This document shows positions 1 to 5,085 of a DNA stretch of 8,040 bases, piece after piece. The stretch is from Verrucomicrobiota bacterium (lineage in GTDB: Bacteria > Verrucomicrobiota > Verrucomicrobiia > Chthoniobacterales > UBA10450). The notes beneath the pieces were generated by a model. That model was not told the origin of the DNA and did no database searches. It was given only the letters and a program-made list of their open reading frames with translations. A program made the translations under genes and the position numbers. Numbering within the stretch: the first letter of the stretch is position 1; each line of letters starts with the position of its first letter. The DNA lies in contig QHQU01000072.1 in the NCBI GenBank assembly GCA_003219925.1, forward strand, positions 1-8,040, in the 5' to 3' direction.

Positions 1-413
1 CGCTGCAAATCCATCGCGACCAAACGAGGTAAATGCCCCTGTTTCTTCAACAGCCGCGCCAGCTTTGCCGCTGAGGTTGTTTTGCCGGCGCCATTCAAAC
101 CCACCATCAAAATGCGCGCCGGTTTTCCCAAATTCAGCGGGGCAGCATCGCCTCCGAGTAAGGCGGTCAGCTCTTCGTGAAATATTTTAACGATTTGTTG
201 CCCGGGTGTGATGCTACGCAACACTTCTTCGCCCAGTGCCTTTTCTTTGACCCGCGCGACAAAGTTTTTTGCAACCTGGAAATCGACATCTGCTTCGAGC
301 AGTGCGAGACGGACCTGGCGCAATGCATCATTAATGTTCGTCTCGCTGATCGTCCCGTGACCGCGCAGATCCTTAAAAATGTCCTGAAGCTTATCGCCTA
401 ATTGGGAAAACAT
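1..413 (-). CDS. ffh: Signal recognition particle protein Ffh (SRP54), N-terminal part
   Basis: The GTPase subunit of the signal recognition particle binds 4.5S RNA and signal sequences and delivers ribosomes to FtsY at the membrane. Reading down from the ATG at 411-413 gives 137 complete codons starting MFSQLGDKLQDIFKDLRG. The first ~90 residues form the helical N domain (with LRQVRLALLEADVDFQVAKNF), followed by the G-domain start with P-loop GLNGAGKTTSAAKLA at about residues 105-119. Canonical Ffh has GLQGAGKTTT, so the Q-to-N and final T-to-S changes are lineage variants. The start is firm because an in-frame TAA lies three codons upstream of the ATG. A purine-rich AGGAAGG (minus strand, 428-434) lies ~14 nt upstream, a little far for a ribosome site. 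The gene runs off the left edge; the rest of the G domain and the M domain are not visible. REP palindromes begin 35 bp upstream of the start. Confidence 0.95.
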   Translation of the reverse strand, partial: MFSQLGDKLQDIFKDLRGHGTISETNINDALRQVRLALLEADVDFQVAKNFVARVKEKALGEEVLRSITPGQQIVKIFHEELTALLGGDAAPLNLGKPARILMVGLNGAGKTTSAAKLARLLKKQGHLPRLVAMDLQ

Positions 414-447
414 AATTAATTACGATGCCTTCCTAGACAACAGATTC

Positions 448-547
448 GGGGAGCGCAGGCTGCCAGCCTGCTGGCGTCGGCAGCTTGCCGACGGATTCTT
501 TTCGGCAAGGTTGCCGAAAAAGGGCAGGCAAGTTGTCTGCGCTCCCC
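448..547. repeat. REPIN-like doublet of inverted REP palindromes
   Basis: This 100-bp element begins GGGGAGCGCAG (448-458) and ends with its exact reverse complement CTGCGCTCCCC (537-547). Inside are four hairpins: GCAGGCT/AGCCTGC (455-461 with 465-471), CGTCGGCA/TGCCGACG (475-482 with 486-493), TTTTCGGCAA/TTGCCGAAAA (499-508 with 511-520), and GCAGGCA/TGTCTGC with one G-T wobble (524-530 with 534-540). Each half reads as head GGGGAGCGC, hairpin, 3-nt spacer (TGG on the left), hairpin. Two REPs facing outward in this way are the arrangement called a REPIN in other bacteria. The head and the TGG spacer are identical to the REP at 6183-6229 inside metH, although the stem sequences differ. It lies between the deacetylase stop and the ffh start. 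Confidence 0.85.
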
Positions 548-558
548 AGAAAAGACTG

Positions 559-623
559 TTTCGGCGAGACGCCGAAAGTCCGAGGCGGACTGGCACAAGC
601 ACGCGAGAACGCGTGCGCTACCC
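559..623. repeat. Single REP palindrome of the same family (GGGTAGCGC head)
   Basis: Read on the minus strand from 623, this has head GGGTAGCGC (615-623), a 7-bp hairpin (599-605 with 610-616, loop AGAA), a small hairpin GTCCG/CGGAC (578-582 with 586-590), and a hairpin TTTCGGC/GCCGAAA (559-565 with 571-577) whose 5-nt loop is GAGAC, i.e. GTCTC on the other strand. GTCTC is also the loop of both hairpins in each metH REP. The head differs from that of the neighbouring doublet by GGTAG in place of GGGAG. G(T/G)AG-type tetranucleotides at the foot of the hairpin are known in REPs of other bacteria. Only 24 bp separate it from the deacetylase stop codon, so it may also act as a transcript 3' end structure for that gene. 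Confidence 0.75.
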
Positions 624-647
624 GGAAGATTTGCTGCAACACGCGTT

Positions 648-1922
648 CTATTTTTTCGGTGTTGGCGAAGCCGACGCAGCTGCCGGTGAACCCGCTCCTT
701 CAACCGCGAAGGTCCAGTGCGCCTCGACTTTTTTACCGCCCGATTTTGCCTCTACAATGACACTGCATTTATCGCGTAACTTTTTCGTTACCTGATAGGA
801 AACGGTGTTGGTTTTCGGATCGAAGGACGCCGGGACAACGCCTAACCCACTCACCCGCATCGCTACAGTGCCGGGATCGATCGCGCCAAAGGCGGAAAGA
901 TTCGCGCTAATTAATGGCAAAGGATTGCGGGTCGTCTCGCCATCCCCTGGTTTGCTCGCGATGTTCGACGCCCCAAATTCGGCGACCGGCGCGCCGCCTG
1001 CGCTGGAAGTCGCTATCATGGAAATGGCGTCGACAAAGACTTTCGGCTTGTTTCCTTCGATCAGGTAGCGCCCCAGCGAATCCATGGTCGACCGAAACGT
1101 GATCGGTTGGCCGTAAACAGTAAACACTGCTTCGTAGCCGGCGTTTTTGGCCACATCTTTGACGTGCTGGTTGTAGAATCCGTAAGGAACGGCAAAGCAA
1201 TTCACCTTGATGCCGAGCCGTTGCTCCAGGGTTTCCTTGCATCGGCCGACTTCATTTTGCAGCCACTGTTCGTATTCGGGCGGGCTCAGTTTTTTCTTCG
1301 CGATCTTGTCATAGGGCTTGCGCAAATCCTGGTGCGTTTCCGAATGCGCTTGAATATCGATGCCGGCATCGCGCATTTCCGCGAGCTGTTCCCAGGTAAC
1401 GGCTTCGCCGCCGCCAAAGTGTCCACCGCGAACGCCTTCGGTATAAATAAACAATGTAAACGGGTAACCGAATTTCTTCATAATTGGCCAGGCCACATCG
1501 TACTGCGATTTCCAGCCGTCATCGAAGCTGATAATGGCGCAACGCGGTGGAATATTTTTTTCGCCACGCTTCCAGGCCAGGAAATCCTGCATCCCGATTA
1601 CAGTGATGCCGCGATTTTTCAGTTCCTGCATTTGTTGTTCAAACATCTGGGGCGTGATTTCGGTATCCGGCCGTCGAACCTGATTGACGAAGCGGTGATA
1701 GCCATAAACGATGACCTGCGCGGTCTGGTCGACCGCCACCTTTGCTGGCGGGGTTGGGGTTGTAACGGGGTTTACGGTCGCCAGCGGAGACGCGCCTGGC
1801 GCGGCCGAGGCGGCGCCAGCGGGGGTCGATCCCTCGCCAATAGTTTGGACTTTTTGCTTTTTGTTGCAGGCAGCGAAGGCCAGCGCCAAGAGCACAGGAG
1901 CTGCTACTAGTTTAAGTCGCAT
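648..1922 (-). CDS. Polysaccharide deacetylase (NodB/CE4 domain) lipoprotein
   Basis: The 424-aa product is a predicted envelope-anchored CE4 deacetylase that would remove N-acetyl (or other acyl) groups from a polysaccharide or peptidoglycan. The N-terminus is a lipoprotein signal (MRLKLVAAPVLLALAFAAC, lipobox Cys19), followed by a low-complexity Ala/Pro/Thr linker to ~residue 65. The NodB domain follows: YGYHRF (~73-78), SFDDGW with the catalytic and metal Asp pair D134/D135, the zinc His pair in HSETH (H193, H197), and the substrate-groove motif FAVPYGFYN (~243-251). All key CE4 residues needed for metal binding are present. The 'YHRF' start before the domain resembles PgaB-like deacetylases, but no PgaB C-terminal domain is seen. 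Residues ~333-407 look like a small beta-sandwich module of unknown role, and the tail is Ala/Ser/Pro-rich. The start is the only ATG that gives the complete signal peptide; its ribosome site is weak. It is divergent from the amidase at 2047. The exact substrate cannot be told from sequence. Confidence 0.9.
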   Translation of the reverse strand: MRLKLVAAPVLLALAFAACNKKQKVQTIGEGSTPAGAASAAPGASPLATVNPVTTPTPPAKVAVDQTAQVIVYGYHRFVNQVRRPDTEITPQMFEQQMQELKNRGITVIGMQDFLAWKRGEKNIPPRCAIISFDDGWKSQYDVAWPIMKKFGYPFTLFIYTEGVRGGHFGGGEAVTWEQLAEMRDAGIDIQAHSETHQDLRKPYDKIAKKKLSPPEYEQWLQNEVGRCKETLEQRLGIKVNCFAVPYGFYNQHVKDVAKNAGYEAVFTVYGQPITFRSTMDSLGRYLIEGNKPKVFVDAISMIATSSAGGAPVAEFGASNIASKPGDGETTRNPLPLISANLSAFGAIDPGTVAMRVSGLGVVPASFDPKTNTVSYQVTKKLRDKCSVIVEAKSGGKKVEAHWTFAVEGAGSPAAASASPTPKK

Positions 1923-2046
1923 AAACGTGAGAAACGCCTTTAAATCCGGTCACGCTAAAAACAAGCGGTTTTTACACCGTGGCAGGTCGCTTTCGCGTTT
2001 TGCCCCGAAGATTTGTCAGCGCGATTCGAATCATTTATCAATCGCA
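1923..2046. promoter_or_regulatory. Divergent intergenic region between deacetylase and amidase
   Basis: This 124-bp gap separates two divergently transcribed envelope lipoprotein genes and must carry both promoters. It contains a perfect inverted repeat TAAAAAC-AAGCG-GTTTTTA at 1956-1974, which could be an operator or simply an AT-rich promoter feature. I cannot assign convincing -35/-10 boxes. Neither gene has a strong Shine-Dalgarno sequence at its start. Confidence 0.35.
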
Positions 2047-2835
2047 ATGCCGAGGTCGATGTGGGGTAAAGGCGCCGCGCTTTGTGCGCTTTTTTTGGCA
2101 GGCTGCCAAGTCGTCGCGCCACCGCAGCAGGCGAAGGATACCAGCCGGAGCTTTACCAGCGTTGTGGTGGATGCCGGACACGGCGGGCGGGACAGCGGTG
2201 CTTACCGCCGATCTGGTCCGCCAGAAAAAGTAGTGACGCTCGATGTCGCAACCCGACTAAGCCGCAAGCTGCGCGAATCTCAATTTAACGTCGTCATGAC
2301 AAGGACGAGCGACGTTTTCATTCCCCTCGACACGCGTGTTGATATCGAGAACGGCACACCAAATTCAATTTTCGTCAGTATTCACTTCAACGATTCGCGG
2401 CGGCGCGGTGTGAAAGGGTTTGAGACTTACTATCATTCACCATATGCGGCCGAGTTGGCGCAAAACATCCAGAGCAGGCTTTGCTCGCTAAATGGAGCTG
2501 TTAACCGCGGGGTACACACGGCCGATTTTCGCGTGGTACGCAAAGCAGTTTATCCGGCGGTTTTGGTGGAATGCGGTTTTCTGAGCAACCGATCGGAAGG
2601 TCGCGAAGCCCGGGACGGGAATTATCGCGACCTGTTGGCCGATAAAATCGCGCAAGCCATCGTGGAGCAGCGTCACGGTGTAGGTGCTTATCGGGCTTCC
2701 GCGCCCGCAGTCGTAAATCAGGAACCGCCACGGCAACAACCACCGCCGCCGCCGCAACAGCGGAAACCTGTCCTTACCCCGCCCGGCGAGGGTCCGGGGC
2801 TGGCGCCGCCCACTTTGGGCGGGCACGGCCCCTAG
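2047..2835 (+). CDS. N-acetylmuramoyl-L-alanine amidase (Amidase_3) lipoprotein
   Basis: The 262-aa product is a zinc amidase that cuts the bond between N-acetylmuramic acid and L-alanine in peptidoglycan, acting in the periplasm or at the outer envelope. The N-terminus has a lipoprotein signal ending LFLAGC (Cys20). The Amidase_3 fold spans ~36-209 with all expected ligands: VVVDAGHGGRDSGA (H45), E60 in PPEKVVTL, SIHFND (H113), and the catalytic glutamate in VLVECGFLSN (E175). A Pro/Gln-rich tail (~221-262) follows and may span the wall or be disordered. There is no SPOR, LysM or AMIN domain. I chose ATG 2047; ATG 2059 is equally possible and keeps the signal peptide. The frame stays open much further upstream, but that part runs antisense through the deacetylase and is discarded. 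The stop codon lies in the loop of an 11-bp stem. Sharing a divergent region with a CE4 deacetylase suggests a joint role in wall remodelling (inference). Confidence 0.92.
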   Translation: MPRSMWGKGAALCALFLAGCQVVAPPQQAKDTSRSFTSVVVDAGHGGRDSGAYRRSGPPEKVVTLDVATRLSRKLRESQFNVVMTRTSDVFIPLDTRVDIENGTPNSIFVSIHFNDSRRRGVKGFETYYHSPYAAELAQNIQSRLCSLNGAVNRGVHTADFRVVRKAVYPAVLVECGFLSNRSEGREARDGNYRDLLADKIAQAIVEQRHGVGAYRASAPAVVNQEPPRQQPPPPPQQRKPVLTPPGEGPGLAPPTLGGHGP

Positions 2836-2851
2836 AGGAAGCCCGCCCAAA
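2814..2851. terminator. Stem-loop spanning the amidase stop codon
   Basis: TTTGGGCGGGC (2814-2824) and GCCCGCCCAAA (2841-2851) form a perfect 11-bp stem with a 16-nt loop that contains the TAG stop of the amidase. There is no run of T after the stem on the plus strand, so it is not a textbook intrinsic terminator. It may protect or end transcripts between two convergent genes. Further small hairpins follow: GGATG/CATCC at 2867-2880 and CGCGCG/CGCGCG at 2885-2900. Confidence 0.45.
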
Positions 2852-2902
2852 AGCTGGCGCGGGTTCGGATGGAAGCATCCCAATCGCGCGGCTCCGCGCG
2901 CC

Positions 2903-3024
2903 TTGTCATCCTGAGCGCAGCGAAGAATCCCACGACCCAGTTTCGACCACACAATCCAAATCGAACTTCAAACTGTGATTGTGAGGTCCCTCACCCCGAA
3001 GGAATTCGGGGTTCGGGATGACAG
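2903..3024. repeat. Dispersed GTCATCC-GGATGAC repeat in a convergent gap
   Basis: The left end reads TTGTCATCCTGAGCGCAGCG, and the right end is the inverted GGGATGACAGC (3015-3025), so GTCATCC (2905-2911) and GGATGAC (3016-3022) are inverted ends. Near the right end is a 7-bp hairpin CCCCGAA-GGAA-TTCGGGG (2994-3011). Repeats beginning TGTCATCCTGAGCG are widespread dispersed elements in many bacterial genomes. Related fragments occur at 4293-4323 and 4387-4462. No gene is visible here; it fills the gap between two converging genes. Confidence 0.6.
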
Positions 3025-3044
3025 CGTGGTGCGTGGTGTTCGCT

Positions 3045-4277
3045 TCAGAATTCCCGGCCGTGTTTTTCCGGACCGATTGCGGCAAGCAGAATGATTGCTA
3101 GAAAAACGAAACATTCCACCAACGCCATAGTCAGGGCGTAATTGGGATTTCCATTCGCGTCTCGAAAATGGTAGGCGAGCGAGGCCTGCTGTTGCGCGGC
3201 ATAAGCGGCCGCGAAATTCCCCAGTTGATATGCCAGTCCGGGAAATGTTCCGCGGAACTCAGCCGGCGAAAGTTCGTTCAAATGTACCGGCACCACTCCC
3301 CAGGCGCCTTGCACCATGAATTGCATGAAAAACCCGCCGGCAATCAGCAGCGGTGTCCCGGGCGAGAAAATCCACGCCGGAATCAAAAGCATCCCGCAAA
3401 TCGCCGACAAAATAATGCACCGGCGACGGCCCCATCGTTGCGAAAGAAAGCCGATGACGGTGCCGCCACAAATCATGCCGATGGCATAGACGATGGTGAT
3501 CGTCGATGTCGCGCTGACGCCGAAGCCGCGCTGTTTTTCGAGAAAAGTCGAGTAGAGATCCTGAGTTCCGTGCGACATGTAGTTGAATGCGGTCATGAGC
3601 AGTGCCGCGTAGATTAATAACGCCCCATGTTCTTTGGCGAAGCGCCGTAGATCGAATTTCATGCGTCTGCCACTGGCGCGATTCCGTTCCCAAACCGGTG
3701 ACTCCGGCACATGCGCGCGAATATAAATAACGAGCAGCGCCGGCAACGCTCCCACGATAAATAATCCCCGCCACCCGAAAATGGGAAAAACGATCCAGTA
3801 AACTAGCGCAGCCAGGAGATAGCCGAAGGCGTAGCCCTGTTGCAAAATTCCCGAGAACAGACCGCGCGCTGGGGTTGGCAATGATTCCATCGCGAGCGAC
3901 GCACCCAAGCCCCATTCGCCGCCCATCCCGATCCCGAACAAGGCGCGCAACAACAAAAACGTTGCGAAATTCGGGGCGAACGCGGTCAGCAATTCGATGA
4001 TCGAATAAAAAACAATGTCGATCATCAGAGGAATGCGTCGGCCAAATCGATCGCCCAGCCAGCCAAAGATGAAGGCACCGAGCGGGCGCATCATCAAGGT
4101 GATGGTGATGGCGAAGGTGACCTGCTCGATGGTTCGTCCGAAATTATGTGCGATTGGGCCAAGGACAAAGGTCAAAAGAAAGAAATCGAGCGCGTCCAGC
4201 GTCCATCCGAGAAAGCAAGCGATGAAAGTGTTGCGCTGTGCGCGGCTCAGCGACCTGAACAAACGCAGCGCTTCCAT
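3045..4277 (-). CDS. MFS transporter, SHS (sialate/lactate:H+ symporter)-like
   Basis: The 410-aa inner-membrane carrier has the length and segment pattern of a 12-helix major facilitator. Signatures seen: the loop 2-3 motif GDRFGRR (75-81), RALFGIGMGGEWG (111-123), the central-loop PESPVWERNR (191-200), and the second-half loop RWGRRR (281-286). The stretches LDALDFFLLTFVLGPIA (28-43) and NYMSHGTQDLYSTFL (232-246) are typical of the SHS branch, which includes lactate/carboxylate permeases and the sialic acid carrier NanT. A proton-coupled monocarboxylate such as lactate is the likeliest substrate, but this is inferred from family resemblance. No catabolic genes lie next to it to confirm the substrate. 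It converges on the amidase and is divergent from the small gene at 4489, with repeat remnants just upstream of its start. The start at 4277 places helix 1 at a normal distance; the ribosome site is weak. Confidence 0.88.
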   Translation of the reverse strand: MEALRLFRSLSRAQRNTFIACFLGWTLDALDFFLLTFVLGPIAHNFGRTIEQVTFAITITLMMRPLGAFIFGWLGDRFGRRIPLMIDIVFYSIIELLTAFAPNFATFLLLRALFGIGMGGEWGLGASLAMESLPTPARGLFSGILQQGYAFGYLLAALVYWIVFPIFGWRGLFIVGALPALLVIYIRAHVPESPVWERNRASGRRMKFDLRRFAKEHGALLIYAALLMTAFNYMSHGTQDLYSTFLEKQRGFGVSATSTITIVYAIGMICGGTVIGFLSQRWGRRRCIILSAICGMLLIPAWIFSPGTPLLIAGGFFMQFMVQGAWGVVPVHLNELSPAEFRGTFPGLAYQLGNFAAAYAAQQQASLAYHFRDANGNPNYALTMALVECFVFLAIILLAAIGPEKHGREF

Positions 4278-4292
4278 GGTGATTTCAGCTAA

Positions 4293-4323
4293 TTGTCATG
4301 TCGAGCGAAGTCGAGACATCTCT
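4293..4323. repeat. Dispersed repeat fragment (TGTCAT-GAGCG family)
   Basis: TTGTCATGTCGAGCGAAGTC begins this fragment, which ends GAGACATCTC. It also carries its own imperfect symmetry (ATGTCGAG / GTCGAGACAT). It matches the plan of the repeat at 2903 (GTCAT, then GAGCG, then AAG/CAG) and lies 16 bp upstream of the MFS start codon. Confidence 0.55.
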
Positions 4324-4386
4324 GAATAGTAAAGAATTCCCCGACCAGGTCCGAATCCAAAAGCCAGGATTACAGTTCTGCTGCGG

Positions 4387-4462
4387 GAGTCATCTCGAGC
4401 GGAAATCGGGACATCTCTAATCTAAGTGGCTACCGATTCCTTGACTGCGCTCGGAATGACAG
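4387..4462. repeat. Inverted pair of dispersed repeat fragments
   Basis: GAGTCATCTCGAGCGGAAAT starts a forward copy (4387-4417, ending GACATCTC). GATTCCTTGACTGCGCTCGG, ending AATGACAG, is an inverted copy (4435-4462). Together they resemble a small mobile-element remnant with inverted ends. The in-frame codons before the gene at 4489 are translated repeat, so the gene's start should be placed after this element. Confidence 0.55.
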
Positions 4463-4488
4463 GGGCCGCGCCGCGTGTAAGTTTTGGA

Positions 4489-4893
4489 ATGCGTTATTTG
4501 GTGAAAGCCCGGGTGAAATCCGGATGCGCGGGCGCGTTGGCAAAGGCGATTGCAGATCGCATGCTCGGTCGCGGGTCAATCGCTAGTGACGAGTATTTAT
4601 ACGACATGCAGATGGCCCGCGTCGATGCCAAAGGCGAAGCGCATTGGGTCGAAACTTGTTTTTGTGATCCGCCATTGGAGGAAGAGCGTCCTTATTGGGA
4701 AAAATATTTTGATCTTCTGTCGGTGAAAGATGCGCATTCGCGCCGCAATTGCCGTCACGAGAACGGGACTGAGCGCTGGGCTTGCTGTGATTGTGATTGT
4801 ACGAAACGGCTCGAAGAAAGGCTGGCGTCGAGTGGCGAATCGTTTTTGCAGCAACTCCATTCGTTGGAGCCGCGGTCGTCGGCCGCGGCTTAG
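4489..4893 (+). CDS. Conserved hypothetical small Cys-rich protein
   Basis: The 134-aa product begins MRYLVKARVKSG. It is a soluble protein with no signal peptide or membrane segment. I recognise the overall pattern (MRYLVKAR, LGRGSIA, WVETCFCDPPLEEERPYWE, then a C-terminal Cys cluster) as that of an uncharacterised conserved bacterial family, but know no function for it. Cysteines occur at 57 and 59 (CFC), 88, and 99, 100, 102 and 104 in WACCDCDCTKRLEER, which suggests metal or redox cofactor binding (inference). ATG 4489 is preferred over the upstream ATG at 4426, because the added residues are encoded by a dispersed repeat. A GGA sits right against the start, so the ribosome site is poor. 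The last ~9 residues (EPRSSAAA region) and the stop codon are supplied by the GC palindrome at 4868-4890, so the native C-terminus was probably replaced or extended. Confidence 0.75.
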   Translation: MRYLVKARVKSGCAGALAKAIADRMLGRGSIASDEYLYDMQMARVDAKGEAHWVETCFCDPPLEEERPYWEKYFDLLSVKDAHSRRNCRHENGTERWACCDCDCTKRLEERLASSGESFLQQLHSLEPRSSAAA

Positions 4894-5032
4894 TATCGTT
4901 CTGAGAAGATAGTGCTGCCGCGGCCAGCGACCGCGGCGACAAGGCTTCTGTTCCGGCGTAAGAACAGCCAGGGAATAGGAATACGATCAGGAGCATGATC
5001 GCGACCAGGAGACGAACACATCTACGTATCAT
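4583..5032 (-). CDS. Doubtful ORF with lipoprotein-like signal peptide
   Basis: The first ~30 codons (5032 down to ~4940) encode MIRRCVRLLVAIMLLIVFLF followed by PGCSYAG. This is an almost ideal lipoprotein signal: basic n-region, long hydrophobic core, lipobox LFPGC with Cys23. After that the frame crosses the GC palindromes (4868-4937) and then runs antisense through the coding sequence at 4489-4893. That downstream part is therefore almost certainly not real protein. Possible readings are a tiny lipoprotein, the 5' remnant of a lipoprotein gene truncated by repeat-mediated rearrangement, or chance. It would be divergent from metH, with its start 53 bp from the metH ATG. Confidence 0.25.
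   Translation of the reverse strand: MIRRCVRLLVAIMLLIVFLFPGCSYAGTEALSPRSLAAAALSSQNDTKPRPTTAAPTNGVAAKTIRHSTPAFLRAVSYNHNHSKPSAQSRSRDGNCGANAHLSPTEDQNIFPNKDALPPMADHKNKFRPNALRLWHRRGPSACRINTRH
4868..4937. repeat. Inverted pair of GCCGCGG palindromes
   Basis: The first hairpin is AGCCGCGG/CCGCGGCT (4868-4875 with 4883-4890). The second is GCCGCGG/CCGCGGC (4917-4923 with 4931-4937). The loops TCGTCGG and CCAGCGA are near reverse complements, so the two copies are inverted relative to each other, 26 bp apart, and could also pair into one long hairpin. Its stems differ from those of the REPs at 448 and 6183 and it lacks the GGGGAGCGC head, so I treat it as a different palindrome family. The first copy overlaps the 3' end of the gene ending at 4893. 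Confidence 0.7.
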
Positions 5033-5085
5033 GATACGTCAATTTGTTCCTTGAAGAAGGCACGAAAGCTGGTTCCTTTCCTTTC

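Noticed and set aside
448..623. CRISPR array in the hairpin-rich ffh upstream region
   Set aside because: There are no regularly spaced direct repeats; the units are inverted palindromes with a shared REP head.
416..795. Several overlapping ORFs on both strands between ffh and the deacetylase end
   Set aside because: They are translations of the REP palindromes and of the antisense of the deacetylase 3' end.
1107..1910. Long plus-strand ORF (267 codons) opposite the deacetylase
   Set aside because: It is an antisense shadow. The minus-strand protein has a full set of CE4 motifs and a signal peptide; the shadow has no recognisable domain.
1711..2046. Upstream extension of the amidase frame to an ATG at 1711
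   Set aside because: It runs antisense through the deacetylase N-terminus and would bury the clear lipoprotein signal peptide that starts at 2047/2059.
3259..3915. 218-codon minus-strand ORF in another frame of the MFS gene
   Set aside because: Out-of-frame shadow; the MFS frame carries all transporter motifs and membrane helices.
4426..4488. Earlier ATG (4426) for the Cys-rich gene
   Set aside because: The added residues (MATDSLTALGMTGAAPR and following) are encoded by the inverted dispersed repeat and do not look like the family's N-terminus.
4894..5085. Cobalamin or SAM riboswitch upstream of metH
   Set aside because: I found no B12-box-like or SAM aptamer core; the structure there is explained by the GCCGCGG palindrome.
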